NCBI GenBank assembly: GCA_022791685.1 | Contig: JAAVZO010000011.1 | Location: 1 to 39,080 of the forward strand | Length of the DNA: 39,080 nt | Reading direction: 5' to 3' | Source of the DNA: Clostridiales bacterium | GTDB taxonomy: Bacteria; Bacillota; Clostridia; Oscillospirales; CAG-272 | In this document: positions 7,872 to 17,030 of the stretch, in pieces | Layout: every line of letters begins with the position of its first letter | Position numbering within the stretch: the first letter of the stretch is position 1 | Made by a program: the position numbers and the translations under genes | Notes under the pieces: model-generated | The model's input: the letters and a program-made list of their open reading frames with translations, nothing else | Told to the model about the DNA's origin: nothing | Database searches by the model: none

Positions 7872-8546
7872 TCAAAGCCGCTCCAGCTTCAAATGATGTA
7901 CCTCCATAAATGAGCGCGCGAAGATCTCGCTGTCGGTGGGGATGTCCTTTGACGCGCCGCAGGATTTGCAGTAGACCTTGACATGGTCGTCTGAAACAGC
8001 CACATCGTACTCGCCGTCGTCGCAGCAGCAGGATATCTCGCCCGCTTCCATCAGGTCGCGGATGACGAACATAATAGCATCGTATATGGAAGGATCGTAT
8101 TCGCGGCGGCCGTCGATCTCGTCGTCGTATGGGTTCGCGGTCTCGAGACTTTCGTGCAGCGCGTCTATGTCGTCGATACCGGCTTCCTTCAGCATTTCGA
8201 GCAGAGCCTGCTCGGACTTTTCAAGCGCCTTTTCGACAGCTGCCGGCGTGCCAAGGAAAACAAGGTCGATTCCGGAGTAGGGGCATGGGTATATAAACAA
8301 TTCTTTATCAAAGAAAAGCTTCGAGCTGATTGTAAATGTATGGTCGTGCTGGCAGAATAGGCAAGGCACAGTAATGCGCAGTTTACCGTCGTTTGTGTGA
8401 GTTATCGTTAATTCGCTTGCGCCGCAGTCGCATTTCAGCTTCTTCATCGAGCCTGAGAGGGAGAATACTCCGACCATGCTCTTAACGCCGGATGTGCAGT
8501 AGGGACAGCGGTAGGCGATGCAGGTTTCGCGTGAATTCAGTATCAT
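7872..8546 (-). CDS. Uncharacterised Cys-rich zinc-ribbon-like protein
   Basis: The 224-residue soluble protein has several Cys pairs suited to zinc binding: CPYC near residue 14, CDCG near 39, CLFC near 62, a CCC cluster near 175 and CKSC near 195. Between them lies a helical, acidic middle part (AVEKALEKSEQALLEMLKEAG). The layout of N- and C-terminal beta-rich zinc ribbons around a helical insert resembles proteins often annotated as CpXC-domain or hypothetical in gut Clostridia. I cannot assign a function. It has a good Shine-Dalgarno (GAAAGGAT) and its own promoter (8610-8638). The Shine-Dalgarno region is tandemly duplicated. Confidence 0.75.
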   Translation of the reverse strand: MILNSRETCIAYRCPYCTSGVKSMVGVFSLSGSMKKLKCDCGASELTITHTNDGKLRITVPCLFCQHDHTFTISSKLFFDKELFIYPCPYSGIDLVFLGTPAAVEKALEKSEQALLEMLKEAGIDDIDALHESLETANPYDDEIDGRREYDPSIYDAIMFVIRDLMEAGEISCCCDDGEYDVAVSDDHVKVYCKSCGASKDIPTDSEIFARSFMEVHHLKLERL

Positions 8547-8609
8547 GATTTTATCCTTTCAGCGCGATTTTATCCTTCGCGCTATATGGCATTTGTTTTT
8601 CTTACATAT

Positions 8610-8638
8610 ATTATATCACTTCAGGCGCAAATTGTCAA
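8610..8638 (-). promoter_or_regulatory. Promoter of the Cys-rich protein gene
   Basis: Minus strand: TTGACA (8638-8633), 17-bp spacer, TATAAT (8615-8610). This is a full consensus match. Confidence 0.85.
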
Positions 8639-8666
8639 CGGCAGTCGAGTATTAACAATATATTTA

Positions 8667-8695
8667 TTGACTTTTTTTAAAAAAGGTGGTATCAT
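8667..8695 (+). promoter_or_regulatory. Promoter of the MBL/YqhQ operon
   Basis: TTGACT (8667-8672), 17-bp spacer, TATCAT (8690-8695). It is divergent from the 8610-8638 promoter, with about 30 bp between the two -35 boxes. Confidence 0.75.
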
Positions 8696-8776
8696 ATAAT
8701 ACAGTATTGACAATATGTCCTCGACTATCGTGCGTGGACATTACTAAGTTAAAAACTATTCTGGAGGAATATGACT

Positions 8777-9622
8777 ATGACTACAGTTTATATGCTTACA
8801 TCTCAGTCGTCAAGGCAGATGATGTCGTTTATTATCACTGACGGCAAAAAGCTTGTCGTTATCGACGGCGGATATACCTGTGACGCTGATTATCTTTGCA
8901 CTTACGTTCGCTCGCTCGGCGGAGTTATCGACGCGTGGTATCTGACTCACCCGCACAGCGACCATATCGACGCGCTCTATTCTATGCTCGAAAGGCACAC
9001 CGAAGACCTGAAGATCGGTACTATCTACTATAATTTTCCATCCGACGAATATATCGCGAACAGTGGCGATAACGACGACCCTATGATGCACGTCACCCGC
9101 CTGCGTGAGCAGCTCAAGCTGCACAACTGCGACGTTAGAACAGTGCAGCGTGGAGATGTCCATACGTATGGCGAAATTACCATTCGTGTACTGCGTACAC
9201 CGGATGAAACTATCGATACTAACCATATAAATAATTCGTCGGTCGTCTATCGCCTTGACGCGAGCGGACGCAGTATGATATTCCTCGGCGACCTTGGTGT
9301 TGAGGGTGGAAATCAGCTGCTTGAAATGACCCCACCTGAATTGCTGAAGGCAGATTACGTACAGTGTGCGCACCATGGTCAGCAGGGCGTTGACAAGAAC
9401 GTGTACGACGCTATCGACCCAGATTATTGTTTCTGGTGTACGCCCGATTGGCTCTGGGATAATGACGCTGGTAAAGGATATGATACCCATATATGGAAAA
9501 CAATAGTAACGCGTGGTTGGCTCAGCGACCTTGGTATCAAATGGCATTATGTTTCAAAGGACGGCACACAGGAGGCTCGCCTTGGCGAGGAAAATGAGCT
9601 GCATAGGTGGATACGTACATGA
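8777..9622 (+). CDS. MBL-fold metallo-hydrolase
   Basis: The 281-residue protein belongs to the metallo-beta-lactamase fold. The metal-binding motif THPHSDHID gives His58, His60, Asp62 and His63. Further expected ligands are in IFLGDLG and QCAHHGQQG, as in ComEC/Rec2-like hydrolases. There is no signal peptide, so it is cytoplasmic. Two ATGs follow the Shine-Dalgarno GGAGG (8763-8767). 8777 has the better spacing (9 bases) and 8771 is too close. The stop overlaps the next ATG (ATGA, 9619-9622), so it is translationally coupled to the YqhQ-like gene. The substrate is unknown; phosphodiester or ester hydrolysis is usual in the fold. Confidence 0.85.
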   Translation: MTTVYMLTSQSSRQMMSFIITDGKKLVVIDGGYTCDADYLCTYVRSLGGVIDAWYLTHPHSDHIDALYSMLERHTEDLKIGTIYYNFPSDEYIANSGDNDDPMMHVTRLREQLKLHNCDVRTVQRGDVHTYGEITIRVLRTPDETIDTNHINNSSVVYRLDASGRSMIFLGDLGVEGGNQLLEMTPPELLKADYVQCAHHGQQGVDKNVYDAIDPDYCFWCTPDWLWDNDAGKGYDTHIWKTIVTRGWLSDLGIKWHYVSKDGTQEARLGEENELHRWIRT

Positions 9623-10575
9623 AAAAAGAGCAAAAAGCCTGTAAATATACGTCTATCGGAGGTCAGGCGCTGATCGAAGGGATCATGATGCGCGGGCCTA
9701 TCAAGTCGGCGATGGCAGTCAGAAATCCTGCCGGTGAGATCGTGCTGGAGGAGTGGGACACTGAAACCTCGAACCGTCCGAAATTCCTGAAGCTGCCGTT
9801 CATTCGCGGCATATTCAATTTTATCGACTCGATGAAGACCGGCTACCGCTGCCTTATGCGGTCGGCGGAGATCGCTATGCCTGAAGAGGCAGAAGCCGAG
9901 CGTACCGAGAAGGAAAAAAAGAAGGACTCGATTTTGATGTCCGGAGCGATGATGATAGGCTCGGTGCTGGGAGTCGCGCTGTCGATAGCGCTTTTCATAT
10001 GGCTGCCCGCACAGCTGTTTTCGTGGATCTCCGGAGCGGTGCCGGCGCTCGATAATCGTGTGATACGCAGCGTGTTTGAGGGACTTTTCCGAATCCTGCT
10101 GTTTGTCGGCTATATGTCGCTGATGTGCCTTATGAAGGATATTCGCCGACTGTTCCAGTATCACGGTGCGGAGCATAAGACGATATTTTGCTATGAAGCG
10201 GGATTGCCGCTGACGGTCGAAAATATCCGTCCGCAGAGAAGATTTCACCCCCGTTGCGGAACTTCTTTCATGATACTGATGCTGCTTGTCGGAATCATCA
10301 TTTCGATGTTCATCACAGTGACCAATCCGCTGCTGCGCACTCTGATAAAATTGGCGCTGCTGCCGGTATCTGTTGGAATAGGTTATGAGCTGATAAAGTT
10401 CTGCGGAAAGCACGACAATATAATTACAAAAATAGTATCAGCCCCTGGCGTTTGGCTTCAGCACATAACGGTGCATGAGCCCGACGATTCGATGATCGAA
10501 TGTGCGATAAAGGCGATGAACGTTGCGATTCCGAAGGACGGAGAAGCTCCTGAAAAAGATAATAGCGAATCATAA
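9619..10575 (+). CDS. YqhQ-like membrane protein (DUF1385)
   Basis: The 318-residue protein begins after MKKEQKACKYTS with the family hallmark GGQALIEGIMMRGP. It then has a hydrophobic pair around SGAMMIGSVLGVALSIALFIWL, a central amphipathic part, YHGAEHKTIFCYE, and RFHPRCGTSFM leading into another hydrophobic hairpin. DUF1385 proteins (B. subtilis YqhQ) are conserved inner-membrane proteins in Firmicutes, often beside prmC/prfA; their role is not settled. Start 9619 is chosen from the ATGA overlap with the MBL gene. The operon ends at the terminator directly downstream. Confidence 0.88.
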   Translation: MKKEQKACKYTSIGGQALIEGIMMRGPIKSAMAVRNPAGEIVLEEWDTETSNRPKFLKLPFIRGIFNFIDSMKTGYRCLMRSAEIAMPEEAEAERTEKEKKKDSILMSGAMMIGSVLGVALSIALFIWLPAQLFSWISGAVPALDNRVIRSVFEGLFRILLFVGYMSLMCLMKDIRRLFQYHGAEHKTIFCYEAGLPLTVENIRPQRRFHPRCGTSFMILMLLVGIIISMFITVTNPLLRTLIKLALLPVSVGIGYELIKFCGKHDNIITKIVSAPGVWLQHITVHEPDDSMIECAIKAMNVAIPKDGEAPEKDNSES

Positions 10576-10580
10576 AAATA

Positions 10581-10607
10581 AAAGGGAAGCGTTAGCTTCC
10601 CTTTTCT
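10581..10607 (+). terminator. Terminator of the MBL/YqhQ operon
   Basis: GGGAAGC, loop GTTA, GCTTCCC, then TTTT, with A residues ahead of the stem. Confidence 0.88.
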
Positions 10608-10610
10608 GTA

Positions 10611-10651
10611 TTAGTAAATATCCCCCGGCGAAGTCGTGGGATATTTACTAA
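10611..10651. repeat. 14-bp inverted repeat with GC-rich loop
   Basis: TTAGTAAATATCCC (10611-10624) and its complement (10638-10651) enclose CCGGCGAAGTCGT. There is no T run on either side. The right arm overlaps the stop codon of the HAD gene. It may be a dispersed palindromic element that also serves as 3' protection of the HAD transcript. Confidence 0.6.
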
Positions 10652-11484
10652 TCTTGCTCGATCGCTTCGACCAAATCGCCTATCGCACCATCGTCGCATG
10701 AGCAGAGATGAAGCTTTGCGACAGCTTTAACGGCTGGGATCGCGTTCGCGGGGCAGGCTGGAACGTCGCAGTGCCGGAGCATGTCAACGTCGTTGCCGTA
10801 GTCGCCGATGGCGTATATTTTCAGTGATTCGCTGGCTTTTGCGGACGAAATCAGCTCGGAACGAAGACGTGCTATCGCTGTTCCTTTAGTTGCGGTGATG
10901 TCTTGGAATTCGAAGATCCGCGGCTCAGCTTTTGAAAAACTGAAATATTCCGCATATTTTGGCGTTATGTACTCGGCGAGTTGGTCAAGTATCTCCGGCT
11001 CGTGCTCGAATGCGACGCGCGTCCATCCATCGCGGGGCAGTGAATCAACGTCAGCTTCATGGTATAGTCCGTTCGAACGCAGCTTATCGATATTCAGGCT
11101 CTTTTTCAGATGCTCGTTCAGATGTGCGACGCAGTAACCGTTGCGCGCTGAAATTCTGATTCCGATTTCTGGAAAAGCGGCACGAACTTCCTTGATTAGT
11201 TCAGTAGTTTTGTCATAATCGAGGAAAATTTCACTGCTGCGAGCGCCTTTTTTGAAATCGTATACAAATGCGCCGTTGCAGCAAATGCAAGGCGCGTTCG
11301 TGAGGTCGACTATCGGCTTTAGTCGATCCATCGATTCGGGAACGCGTCCGGTGGCAATCGTGAAAAGTCCGCCGTTTGCTTTGAAATATTCGACCGCGTC
11401 GAGATTGCGCTGCACAAGCTTGCTGTGTGAGTCGATGAATGTTCCGTCAATGTCGCTGACTATCAGTTTGTTTGTGAATTTCAT
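10648..11484 (-). CDS. Cof-type HAD-superfamily phosphatase
   Basis: 278 residues. Motif I is VSDIDGTFIDSHSK (Asp11 nucleophile, Asp13 acid/base). The type IIB cap lies in the middle (about residues 85-190). Motif IV is YAIGDYGNDVDML near residue 230, followed by PANAIPAVKAVA, which is characteristic of Cof/YidA-like sugar-phosphate or flavin-phosphate phosphatases. It is soluble and cytoplasmic. It lies 14 bases downstream of rluD and is probably cotranscribed with it. The substrate cannot be inferred. Confidence 0.9.
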   Translation of the reverse strand: MKFTNKLIVSDIDGTFIDSHSKLVQRNLDAVEYFKANGGLFTIATGRVPESMDRLKPIVDLTNAPCICCNGAFVYDFKKGARSSEIFLDYDKTTELIKEVRAAFPEIGIRISARNGYCVAHLNEHLKKSLNIDKLRSNGLYHEADVDSLPRDGWTRVAFEHEPEILDQLAEYITPKYAEYFSFSKAEPRIFEFQDITATKGTAIARLRSELISSAKASESLKIYAIGDYGNDVDMLRHCDVPACPANAIPAVKAVAKLHLCSCDDGAIGDLVEAIEQD

Positions 11485-11498
11485 ATATTTTTACCTTC

Positions 11499-12413
11499 TT
11501 ATATCTCTTGATTTTCTCTTAATTTTCCAAGTATTTTCTCGAAATAATCGGGTAATTCCGAGTCAAAACGCATGAACTCGCCGGTCGTTGGGTGACGAAA
11601 TCCTATCACCTTAGCGTGCAGGCATTGTCCGGATATTGCAGACTGCCGCTCGAATGGCGTGTGGTTCGCGCCGTAAACCTCGTCGCCGAACACCGGATGT
11701 CCGAGTGACGACATATGCACGCGGATCTGATGTGTCCGCCCAGTTTCGAGCACCAGTCGAACGTAGCAGTAGCCGTTGAACCGCTCGAGCACCTCGTAAT
11801 GCGTGCGCGCCGGTCGCCCATTTGCAGCAATTGCCATTTTCTTCCGGTCGCGCGGGCTTCGTCCTATCGGTGCATCGACAATTCCGCGGTCGTCGCGCAG
11901 GTTACCGACAAGGATTGCGCGGTATTCACGCTCAAAGCTGTGTTCCTTTATCTGCTCGGCGAGTGCGAGGTGCGCAGCGTCGTTTTTTGCGACGATGAGC
12001 AGTCCGCTTGTATCTTTGTCTATTCTGTGAACGATGCCGGGACGGATAACGCCGTTGATTCCGGATAGGTCGCGAACGTGCCAGAGTAGCGCGTTGACGA
12101 GCGTACCGTCGGGATTGCCGGGGGCAGGGTGCACGACCATGCCTTTTGGCTTGTTCACTATCAACAAATCAGTGTCTTCATATACAATGTCAATTGGCAA
12201 ATCTTGCGGTATAGCGTCGGCGGGCACAGGTTCGGGAAACTCGCACTCAACTTCATCTCCATTGCGGAGCTTGTAATTTTTTGCCGGGATCTGGTCATTT
12301 ACTGTCACAAACTCGCCGCTTATCAGCTTTTGTGCCGCTGAACGTGTGATTCCTTCAACCTCGGCAAGAAATATATCAAGCCGCTTGCCCACGTGTTCGG
12401 GTGTGATTTTCAT
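11499..12413 (-). CDS. rluD: Pseudouridine synthase, RluD/RluA family
   Basis: The 304-residue enzyme isomerises uridines, by analogy with RluD in helix 69 of 23S rRNA. An S4 domain (about 8-55, KRLDIFLAEVEGITRSAAQKL) precedes the catalytic domain. HRIDKDTSG places the catalytic Asp at 132; TGRTHQIRVHMSSLGHPVFGD follows. Start 12413 is chosen from TTGGAGA seven bases upstream. An in-frame TTG four codons earlier is less likely. It follows lspA, the usual lspA-rluD order in Firmicutes, but a hairpin (12438-12467) between them may attenuate read-through. Confidence 0.92.
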   Translation of the reverse strand: MKITPEHVGKRLDIFLAEVEGITRSAAQKLISGEFVTVNDQIPAKNYKLRNGDEVECEFPEPVPADAIPQDLPIDIVYEDTDLLIVNKPKGMVVHPAPGNPDGTLVNALLWHVRDLSGINGVIRPGIVHRIDKDTSGLLIVAKNDAAHLALAEQIKEHSFEREYRAILVGNLRDDRGIVDAPIGRSPRDRKKMAIAANGRPARTHYEVLERFNGYCYVRLVLETGRTHQIRVHMSSLGHPVFGDEVYGANHTPFERQSAISGQCLHAKVIGFRHPTTGEFMRFDSELPDYFEKILGKLRENQEI

Positions 12414-12437
12414 ACAATTCTCCAATAATCACAATAA

Positions 12438-12467
12438 AGAGGCGCTGCATTTTTGTGCAGCACCTCT
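12438..12467 (-). terminator. Hairpin between lspA and rluD, possible weak terminator
   Basis: AGAGGYGCTGCA 12-bp stem (one G-T pair) with a 6-base loop. On the minus strand only a short TTTATT follows, so partial termination or RNA processing is more likely than a full stop. Confidence 0.5.
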
Positions 12468-12482
12468 AAAATTATATCAATT

Positions 12483-12968
12483 TCATTCCGTAACTGCTGA
12501 CTTCTTGCTGCTTGATTCGGACATAAACACGTATATCACCACGAGTGCCGCGCCAATGCAGACGAAGCTGTCCGCACCGTTGAACACCCAGAAATTTATC
12601 AGCCGGAAGTCGATGAAGTCGACTACATATCCAAGAGCCACACGGTCAATCATGTTGCCAATACCGCCGCCTACTATCAGCGAAAGTCCGGTATATAGCA
12701 GCGGATGATAGTATTTTTTGTAGAAAACTAACATAAATACCAGTATTCCGATGACCGCAACAGTGGATGTTACCATGAATATCCAGCGGTGATCCTTCAG
12801 CATTCCGAACGCCGCGCCACGATTTTCGACATAAGTCAAGTGCAGCACGTCTTCTATGATCGGAAATGTTCCAACCGGCTGAAGTCTCGTCGCCGCGAGC
12901 CATTTTGTTAGCTGGTCAATTACGACCGACGCGACGGCGATTATCAGCCAAATTATGCGCTTGAACAT
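12483..12968 (-). CDS. lspA: Lipoprotein signal peptidase (signal peptidase II)
   Basis: The 161-residue membrane aspartic protease cleaves prolipoproteins before the lipidated Cys. It would process the four lipoproteins in this window. Four hydrophobic segments are visible (about 5-18, 62-82, 92-104, 135-150). The catalytic pair is Asp108 in GNMIDR and Asp133 in FNGADS, and VENRGAAFG is also present. Its ATG overlaps the ileS stop by one base (TGATG), so translation is coupled. The ileS-lspA-rluD order is common in bacteria. Confidence 0.95.
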   Translation of the reverse strand: MFKRIIWLIIAVASVVIDQLTKWLAATRLQPVGTFPIIEDVLHLTYVENRGAAFGMLKDHRWIFMVTSTVAVIGILVFMLVFYKKYYHPLLYTGLSLIVGGGIGNMIDRVALGYVVDFIDFRLINFWVFNGADSFVCIGAALVVIYVFMSESSSKKSAVTE

Positions 12969-15802
12969 CAGCCCTCGATCACTGCTTTGCAGCGTGCGCA
13001 GAGGTGCGAGTCGCCGTCAGCGTGAGTTTCTGTCGAATATTTCCAGCAGCGGTCGCAGCGCTCGCCGTCGGCAGTCTCCACAAGTACGCCGCCGAGAACA
13101 ACTCCGTCGACCGGATTGCATTCGGTAAACGCACCTTCGGGTGCAGCGTCGGTCGTCAGTGTTACGCCGGAAACGATGAACACGTCCTCGAGCTCGGATT
13201 TGAAGCTGTCGAGCAGGGCGTAGGTGTCAGCGTCGGGAGCATAGATCGTGAGTTTCGCGTCGAGCGATTTTCCGATGAGCTTGTCGGCGCGCGCGATTTC
13301 GAGTGCCTTCATCACGTCGTCGCGCAGAGCGAACAGCTTATCCCACTTTTCCTCATTCTCGAGGTCGAGCGACGAATCGTACTTCGGCATATCCGAAAGG
13401 AATACGCTGCGTGTGTCATCGGTCGATACGTGCTTCATCGCGTGCCAGATTTCCTCAGCGGTGTAGGAGAGGAGCGGTGCGACGAGTCGAGTCAGCGCCG
13501 ACAAAATCATGTACATCGCGGTCTGAGCCGAGCGGCGTGCCTTCGAATCGGTGCGCTCAACGTAGAGGCGGTCCTTCGTGATGTCGATGTACAATTTAGA
13601 CATATCGACGGTGCAGAAGTTGGAAATTGCGTGTATAACTATGTGGAATTCGTATATTTCGTATGCGTCGTTGGCTTCTTTTACCAGTTTGTTAAGACGC
13701 GAAAGTGCCCATTTATCGATCTCGCAGAGCTCGCTGTACGGCAGCATATCGGTGTCGGGATTGAAATCCTCGCCCGCTTTGCCAAGATTTGCCATGATGA
13801 TACGCGCGGTATTGCGGATTTTTCTGTAGGTCTCGGAGAGCTGCTTGAATATCGGATCGGAAACGCGGACATCCTGCTGGTAGTCGCTCGAAGCCGCCCA
13901 AAGACGGAGGAGGTCAGCGCCATATTTCTTGATGATGTCCTCAGGTGCGATAGTGTTGCCGAGCGACTTGTGCATAGCCTTGCCCTCGCCGTCGACCGTC
14001 CAGCCGTGAGTGAGCACCTGTTTGTACGGAGCGCCCTGTCCCTTCGCGCCGATTGCGGTCAGCAGCGACGACTGGAACCATCCGCGGTACTGGTCAGCGC
14101 CTTCAAGGTAGAGGTCCGCGGGCCATGACATATTCTGCCACTTCGACAGTTCGCCATCCTCGAGCACCGAGAAATGCGTCGAACCTGAGTCAAACCAACC
14201 ATCGAGCGTGTCAGTTTCTTTTGTGAAATTAGCGGAATTGCCACAATGCGGGCACTTGAAGCCCTCTGGCAAAATTTCCTCAGCGGATTTATCGAACCAA
14301 GCATTCGAGCCTTCAGCTGCGAACAGCTCAGAAATTGCGTTTATCGTTTCGTCATTCGCAATCGGCTTGCCGCACTCAGGGCAGTAGAATACCGGAATCG
14401 GCAGTCCCCAGTGGCGCTGACGCGAAATGCACCAGTCGGCGCGTTCGTTTATCATCGAAACCATGCGGTCTTTGCCCCAAACAGGGAACCACTTCACGTC
14501 GTCGCACGCCTTTACAGCTTTACTGCGGAATGCGTCTACCGAGCAGAACCACTGCGGAGTTGCACGGAAAATTATTGGATTCTTGCAGCGCCAGCAGTGC
14601 GGGTAGCTATGGAGTACCTGCTCAGATGCAAGAAGTGCGCCCGATTCCTTCATATCGTCGAGTATTGCTTTGTTCGACTCCTCGTAGTACATTCCGGCGA
14701 ACTTGCCAGCGTCAGCGGTCTGATATCCGCGGTCATCGACCGGCACGATTATGTCCATTTTGTAACGGCGGCAGGTGACGTAGTCGTCTGCACCGAAGCC
14801 GGGCGCGGTGTGAACGCATCCAGTACCACTGTCCATGGTTACGTAATCTGCGCAAACGAGCATACTGTCGCGGTCGATGAACGGGTGCTGAGCCTTCATG
14901 TATTCGAAGTCCTGACCCTTGAATTCAGCGACGCGCTCGTAGTTCTCGATTCCAGCAACTTTCATAGTTTTGTCAGCGAGCATATCGGCAACAATGTATG
15001 TTTCGCCATTTTCAGCCTTAACTGCGACGTACTTTTCGCGCGGATGAACGGCTATTGCGAGGTTGCCCGGGAGCGTCCATGTGGTGGTCGTCCAGATCAC
15101 GAAGTAGGTATTTGCAAGGTCGAGTCCCGAAAGCTTGCCGAGGTCGTCCTTAACTTTAAACTTTACATAGATAGAAGTACAATCGATGTCCTTGTACTCA
15201 ATCTCAGCTTCAGCGAGCGCGGTCTCGTCGTGCGGGCACCAGTAAACCGGCTTAAGTCCCTTATAGATACAGCCGTTTTTGAACATTTCGCCAAAAACTT
15301 TGACTTCGCGCGCTTCAAATTTTGGATCCATCGTCAAGTATGGGTTATCCCAATCGCCGAGAACACCGAGACGCTTAAAACTTGTCATCTGAATGTCGAC
15401 GAAATCCTGCGCGAACTTGTGGCAGGCGGAACGGAATTCGGATATCGACATCTTCTTGCGGTCGAGCTTGTTCTTTTTGATGATCGCGGACTCGATAGGC
15501 ATACCGTGGTTGTCCCATCCGGGCACGTATGGTGTGTAGAATCCGGACATTGATTTGTATTTATTGATAAAATCCTTGAGAACCTTGTTCATCGCGGTTC
15601 CCATGTGGATGTTTCCGTTCGAGAAGGGAGGTCCATCGTGCAGGATGAAGGGGGTGTGTCCTGCATTTCGTTCGAGCATTTTGTGGTAGATATCCTCGTC
15701 TTTCCAGACCTTGCCGATTTCGGGCTCGCGCTGCGGAAGGTTTGCGCGCATTGAGAAGTCGGTGCTTGGGAGATTGAGTGATTTGGAATAATCCTGTGGC
15801 AT
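12968..15802 (-). CDS. ileS: Isoleucyl-tRNA synthetase
   Basis: The 944-residue class Ia synthetase has a HIGH-type motif (GNIHMGTA, about 63-70), an editing domain (about 190-390, with TTTTWTLPGNLAI), and the KMSKS equivalent GKAMHKSLGN. The C-terminal zinc ribbon is CDRCWKYSTET with a second CARC pair. Length and the terminal zinc ribbon fit the bacterial type. It starts 35 bases downstream of divIVA; AAGGAAA is 15 bases before the ATG, a long spacing. Because the gap is so short there is no room for the T-box leader that often controls ileS in Clostridia, so it is read from the division operon. Confidence 0.96.
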   Translation of the reverse strand: MPQDYSKSLNLPSTDFSMRANLPQREPEIGKVWKDEDIYHKMLERNAGHTPFILHDGPPFSNGNIHMGTAMNKVLKDFINKYKSMSGFYTPYVPGWDNHGMPIESAIIKKNKLDRKKMSISEFRSACHKFAQDFVDIQMTSFKRLGVLGDWDNPYLTMDPKFEAREVKVFGEMFKNGCIYKGLKPVYWCPHDETALAEAEIEYKDIDCTSIYVKFKVKDDLGKLSGLDLANTYFVIWTTTTWTLPGNLAIAVHPREKYVAVKAENGETYIVADMLADKTMKVAGIENYERVAEFKGQDFEYMKAQHPFIDRDSMLVCADYVTMDSGTGCVHTAPGFGADDYVTCRRYKMDIIVPVDDRGYQTADAGKFAGMYYEESNKAILDDMKESGALLASEQVLHSYPHCWRCKNPIIFRATPQWFCSVDAFRSKAVKACDDVKWFPVWGKDRMVSMINERADWCISRQRHWGLPIPVFYCPECGKPIANDETINAISELFAAEGSNAWFDKSAEEILPEGFKCPHCGNSANFTKETDTLDGWFDSGSTHFSVLEDGELSKWQNMSWPADLYLEGADQYRGWFQSSLLTAIGAKGQGAPYKQVLTHGWTVDGEGKAMHKSLGNTIAPEDIIKKYGADLLRLWAASSDYQQDVRVSDPIFKQLSETYRKIRNTARIIMANLGKAGEDFNPDTDMLPYSELCEIDKWALSRLNKLVKEANDAYEIYEFHIVIHAISNFCTVDMSKLYIDITKDRLYVERTDSKARRSAQTAMYMILSALTRLVAPLLSYTAEEIWHAMKHVSTDDTRSVFLSDMPKYDSSLDLENEEKWDKLFALRDDVMKALEIARADKLIGKSLDAKLTIYAPDADTYALLDSFKSELEDVFIVSGVTLTTDAAPEGAFTECNPVDGVVLGGVLVETADGERCDRCWKYSTETHADGDSHLCARCKAVIEG

Positions 15803-15837
15803 CGTTAGTGTATATTTCCTTTCATGTCAGAATATGG

Positions 15838-16911
15838 TTATTTTTTCTTTTTGGAGTCGTTAAAAATGAGGTCAAAATCAGCCTGCTTGTCCGAATCATC
15901 GGAATCATCGCTGCGTCCGGTGACAGATTTTACGAAATCAAGATAGTTCGTGTCATCGTCGAGGTCGCTGTCGGGCGTATTGATAACATCTTCAGCCTCT
16001 TTATAGCGTTTATTTAGTTCTTTAATTGAGTCCTTCATTGAATGACGCGAGGTTGGGACTGGCTCGCGGTTGACGCTCAGCGCCTCGGAATCGTCATTCA
16101 GTTCGCTTGGGATTTTGTCGAATACAATTGTATCTGTGTCGTTGGAAGGCTCATTATTTGTTGATTGTGCGGCATTATCGAGCAGATAATTGTCGATAAG
16201 CGCATCTTCACTTGATGTATCATTTTCATTGATCACATCGCTTGGCGAGAACACAACAGTATCATCGAGATTCTGTGTCTCCTCAGGTTCTGAATATGAC
16301 GGCTGCGGCTCATACGTTTCAGCTGTCGACGCAGGTTCACTCGCAGCTGGTTCATTTACAGTCGTGTTATCCGACGGTGAACTGTAAGCCGCGGCAATGC
16401 TTGACTTCAACTCGCTTACCGCCTGCTTACGAAGCGTATCTGCTTCCGGAATATCGGCAGGGTCGATTCCCTCGGTGAGTTTGTCAAGGTAGCGGATGTG
16501 CTCGCTATATCTATCGAACAGCTCGCGCTTGAGCTGTAATGTATCGCGCTTCATTTCGATGAGCGTACTTCTTCCGGCCTCGATCTTGTCGTTGAAGTCG
16601 GACAGAATAGTGTTGCAGCTGGATTTTGCGGAACGAATGATCGCCTGCGCGCGATCCTCGGCCTCGGATTTGATCTGTGCTGCGGCGCGTTTCGCGTCGA
16701 TCAGAGCGCTGCGGATAGAATCCTCGTCATTCTTAATTTCGTCGAGCTTTGTTACAGCGGTCTTGAGCTTACGCTCGAGTTCGTCATTCTCGCGGTACAG
16801 CTCGGTGTATTTCTCGATGATGAACTCAATATATTCATCGACTTCTACCGGATTGTATCCGCGCATCGCACGCGAAAAGGTCTTATTTTTTAGTTCGTGC
16901 GGAGGTAGCAT
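15838..16911 (-). CDS. divIVA: DivIVA-domain cell-division protein
   Basis: 357 residues. The N-terminal MLPPHELKNKTFSRAMRGYNPVEVDEYIEFI is the DivIVA lipid-binding start. A coiled coil follows (about 30-140). A long acidic Ser/Thr/Asp-rich, low-complexity region (about 150-350) makes it roughly twice as long as B. subtilis DivIVA. It binds curved membrane at poles and septa. Two ATGs are possible: 16920 lies directly on the Shine-Dalgarno GAAAGGA, while 16911 has proper spacing and gives MLPPHEL, so I prefer 16911. It sits in the standard sepF-yggT-ylmH-divIVA-ileS order. The acidic tail may be a partner-binding region. Confidence 0.92.
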   Translation of the reverse strand: MLPPHELKNKTFSRAMRGYNPVEVDEYIEFIIEKYTELYRENDELERKLKTAVTKLDEIKNDEDSIRSALIDAKRAAAQIKSEAEDRAQAIIRSAKSSCNTILSDFNDKIEAGRSTLIEMKRDTLQLKRELFDRYSEHIRYLDKLTEGIDPADIPEADTLRKQAVSELKSSIAAAYSSPSDNTTVNEPAASEPASTAETYEPQPSYSEPEETQNLDDTVVFSPSDVINENDTSSEDALIDNYLLDNAAQSTNNEPSNDTDTIVFDKIPSELNDDSEALSVNREPVPTSRHSMKDSIKELNKRYKEAEDVINTPDSDLDDDTNYLDFVKSVTGRSDDSDDSDKQADFDLIFNDSKKKK

Positions 16912-17030
16912 TATCTTCATTCCTTTCGGGGTGGGGTTTGCGGGATTTGTTTATAGGAGGTACGCAAAATCTATATGGGCTATTATAAGTCATGCGCACT
17001 CGCGGTTTCTTTCATCATTATACAGCAAAG

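Noticed and set aside
15803-15837. T-box leader for ileS
   Set aside because: Only 35 bases separate divIVA and ileS, far too short for a T-box.
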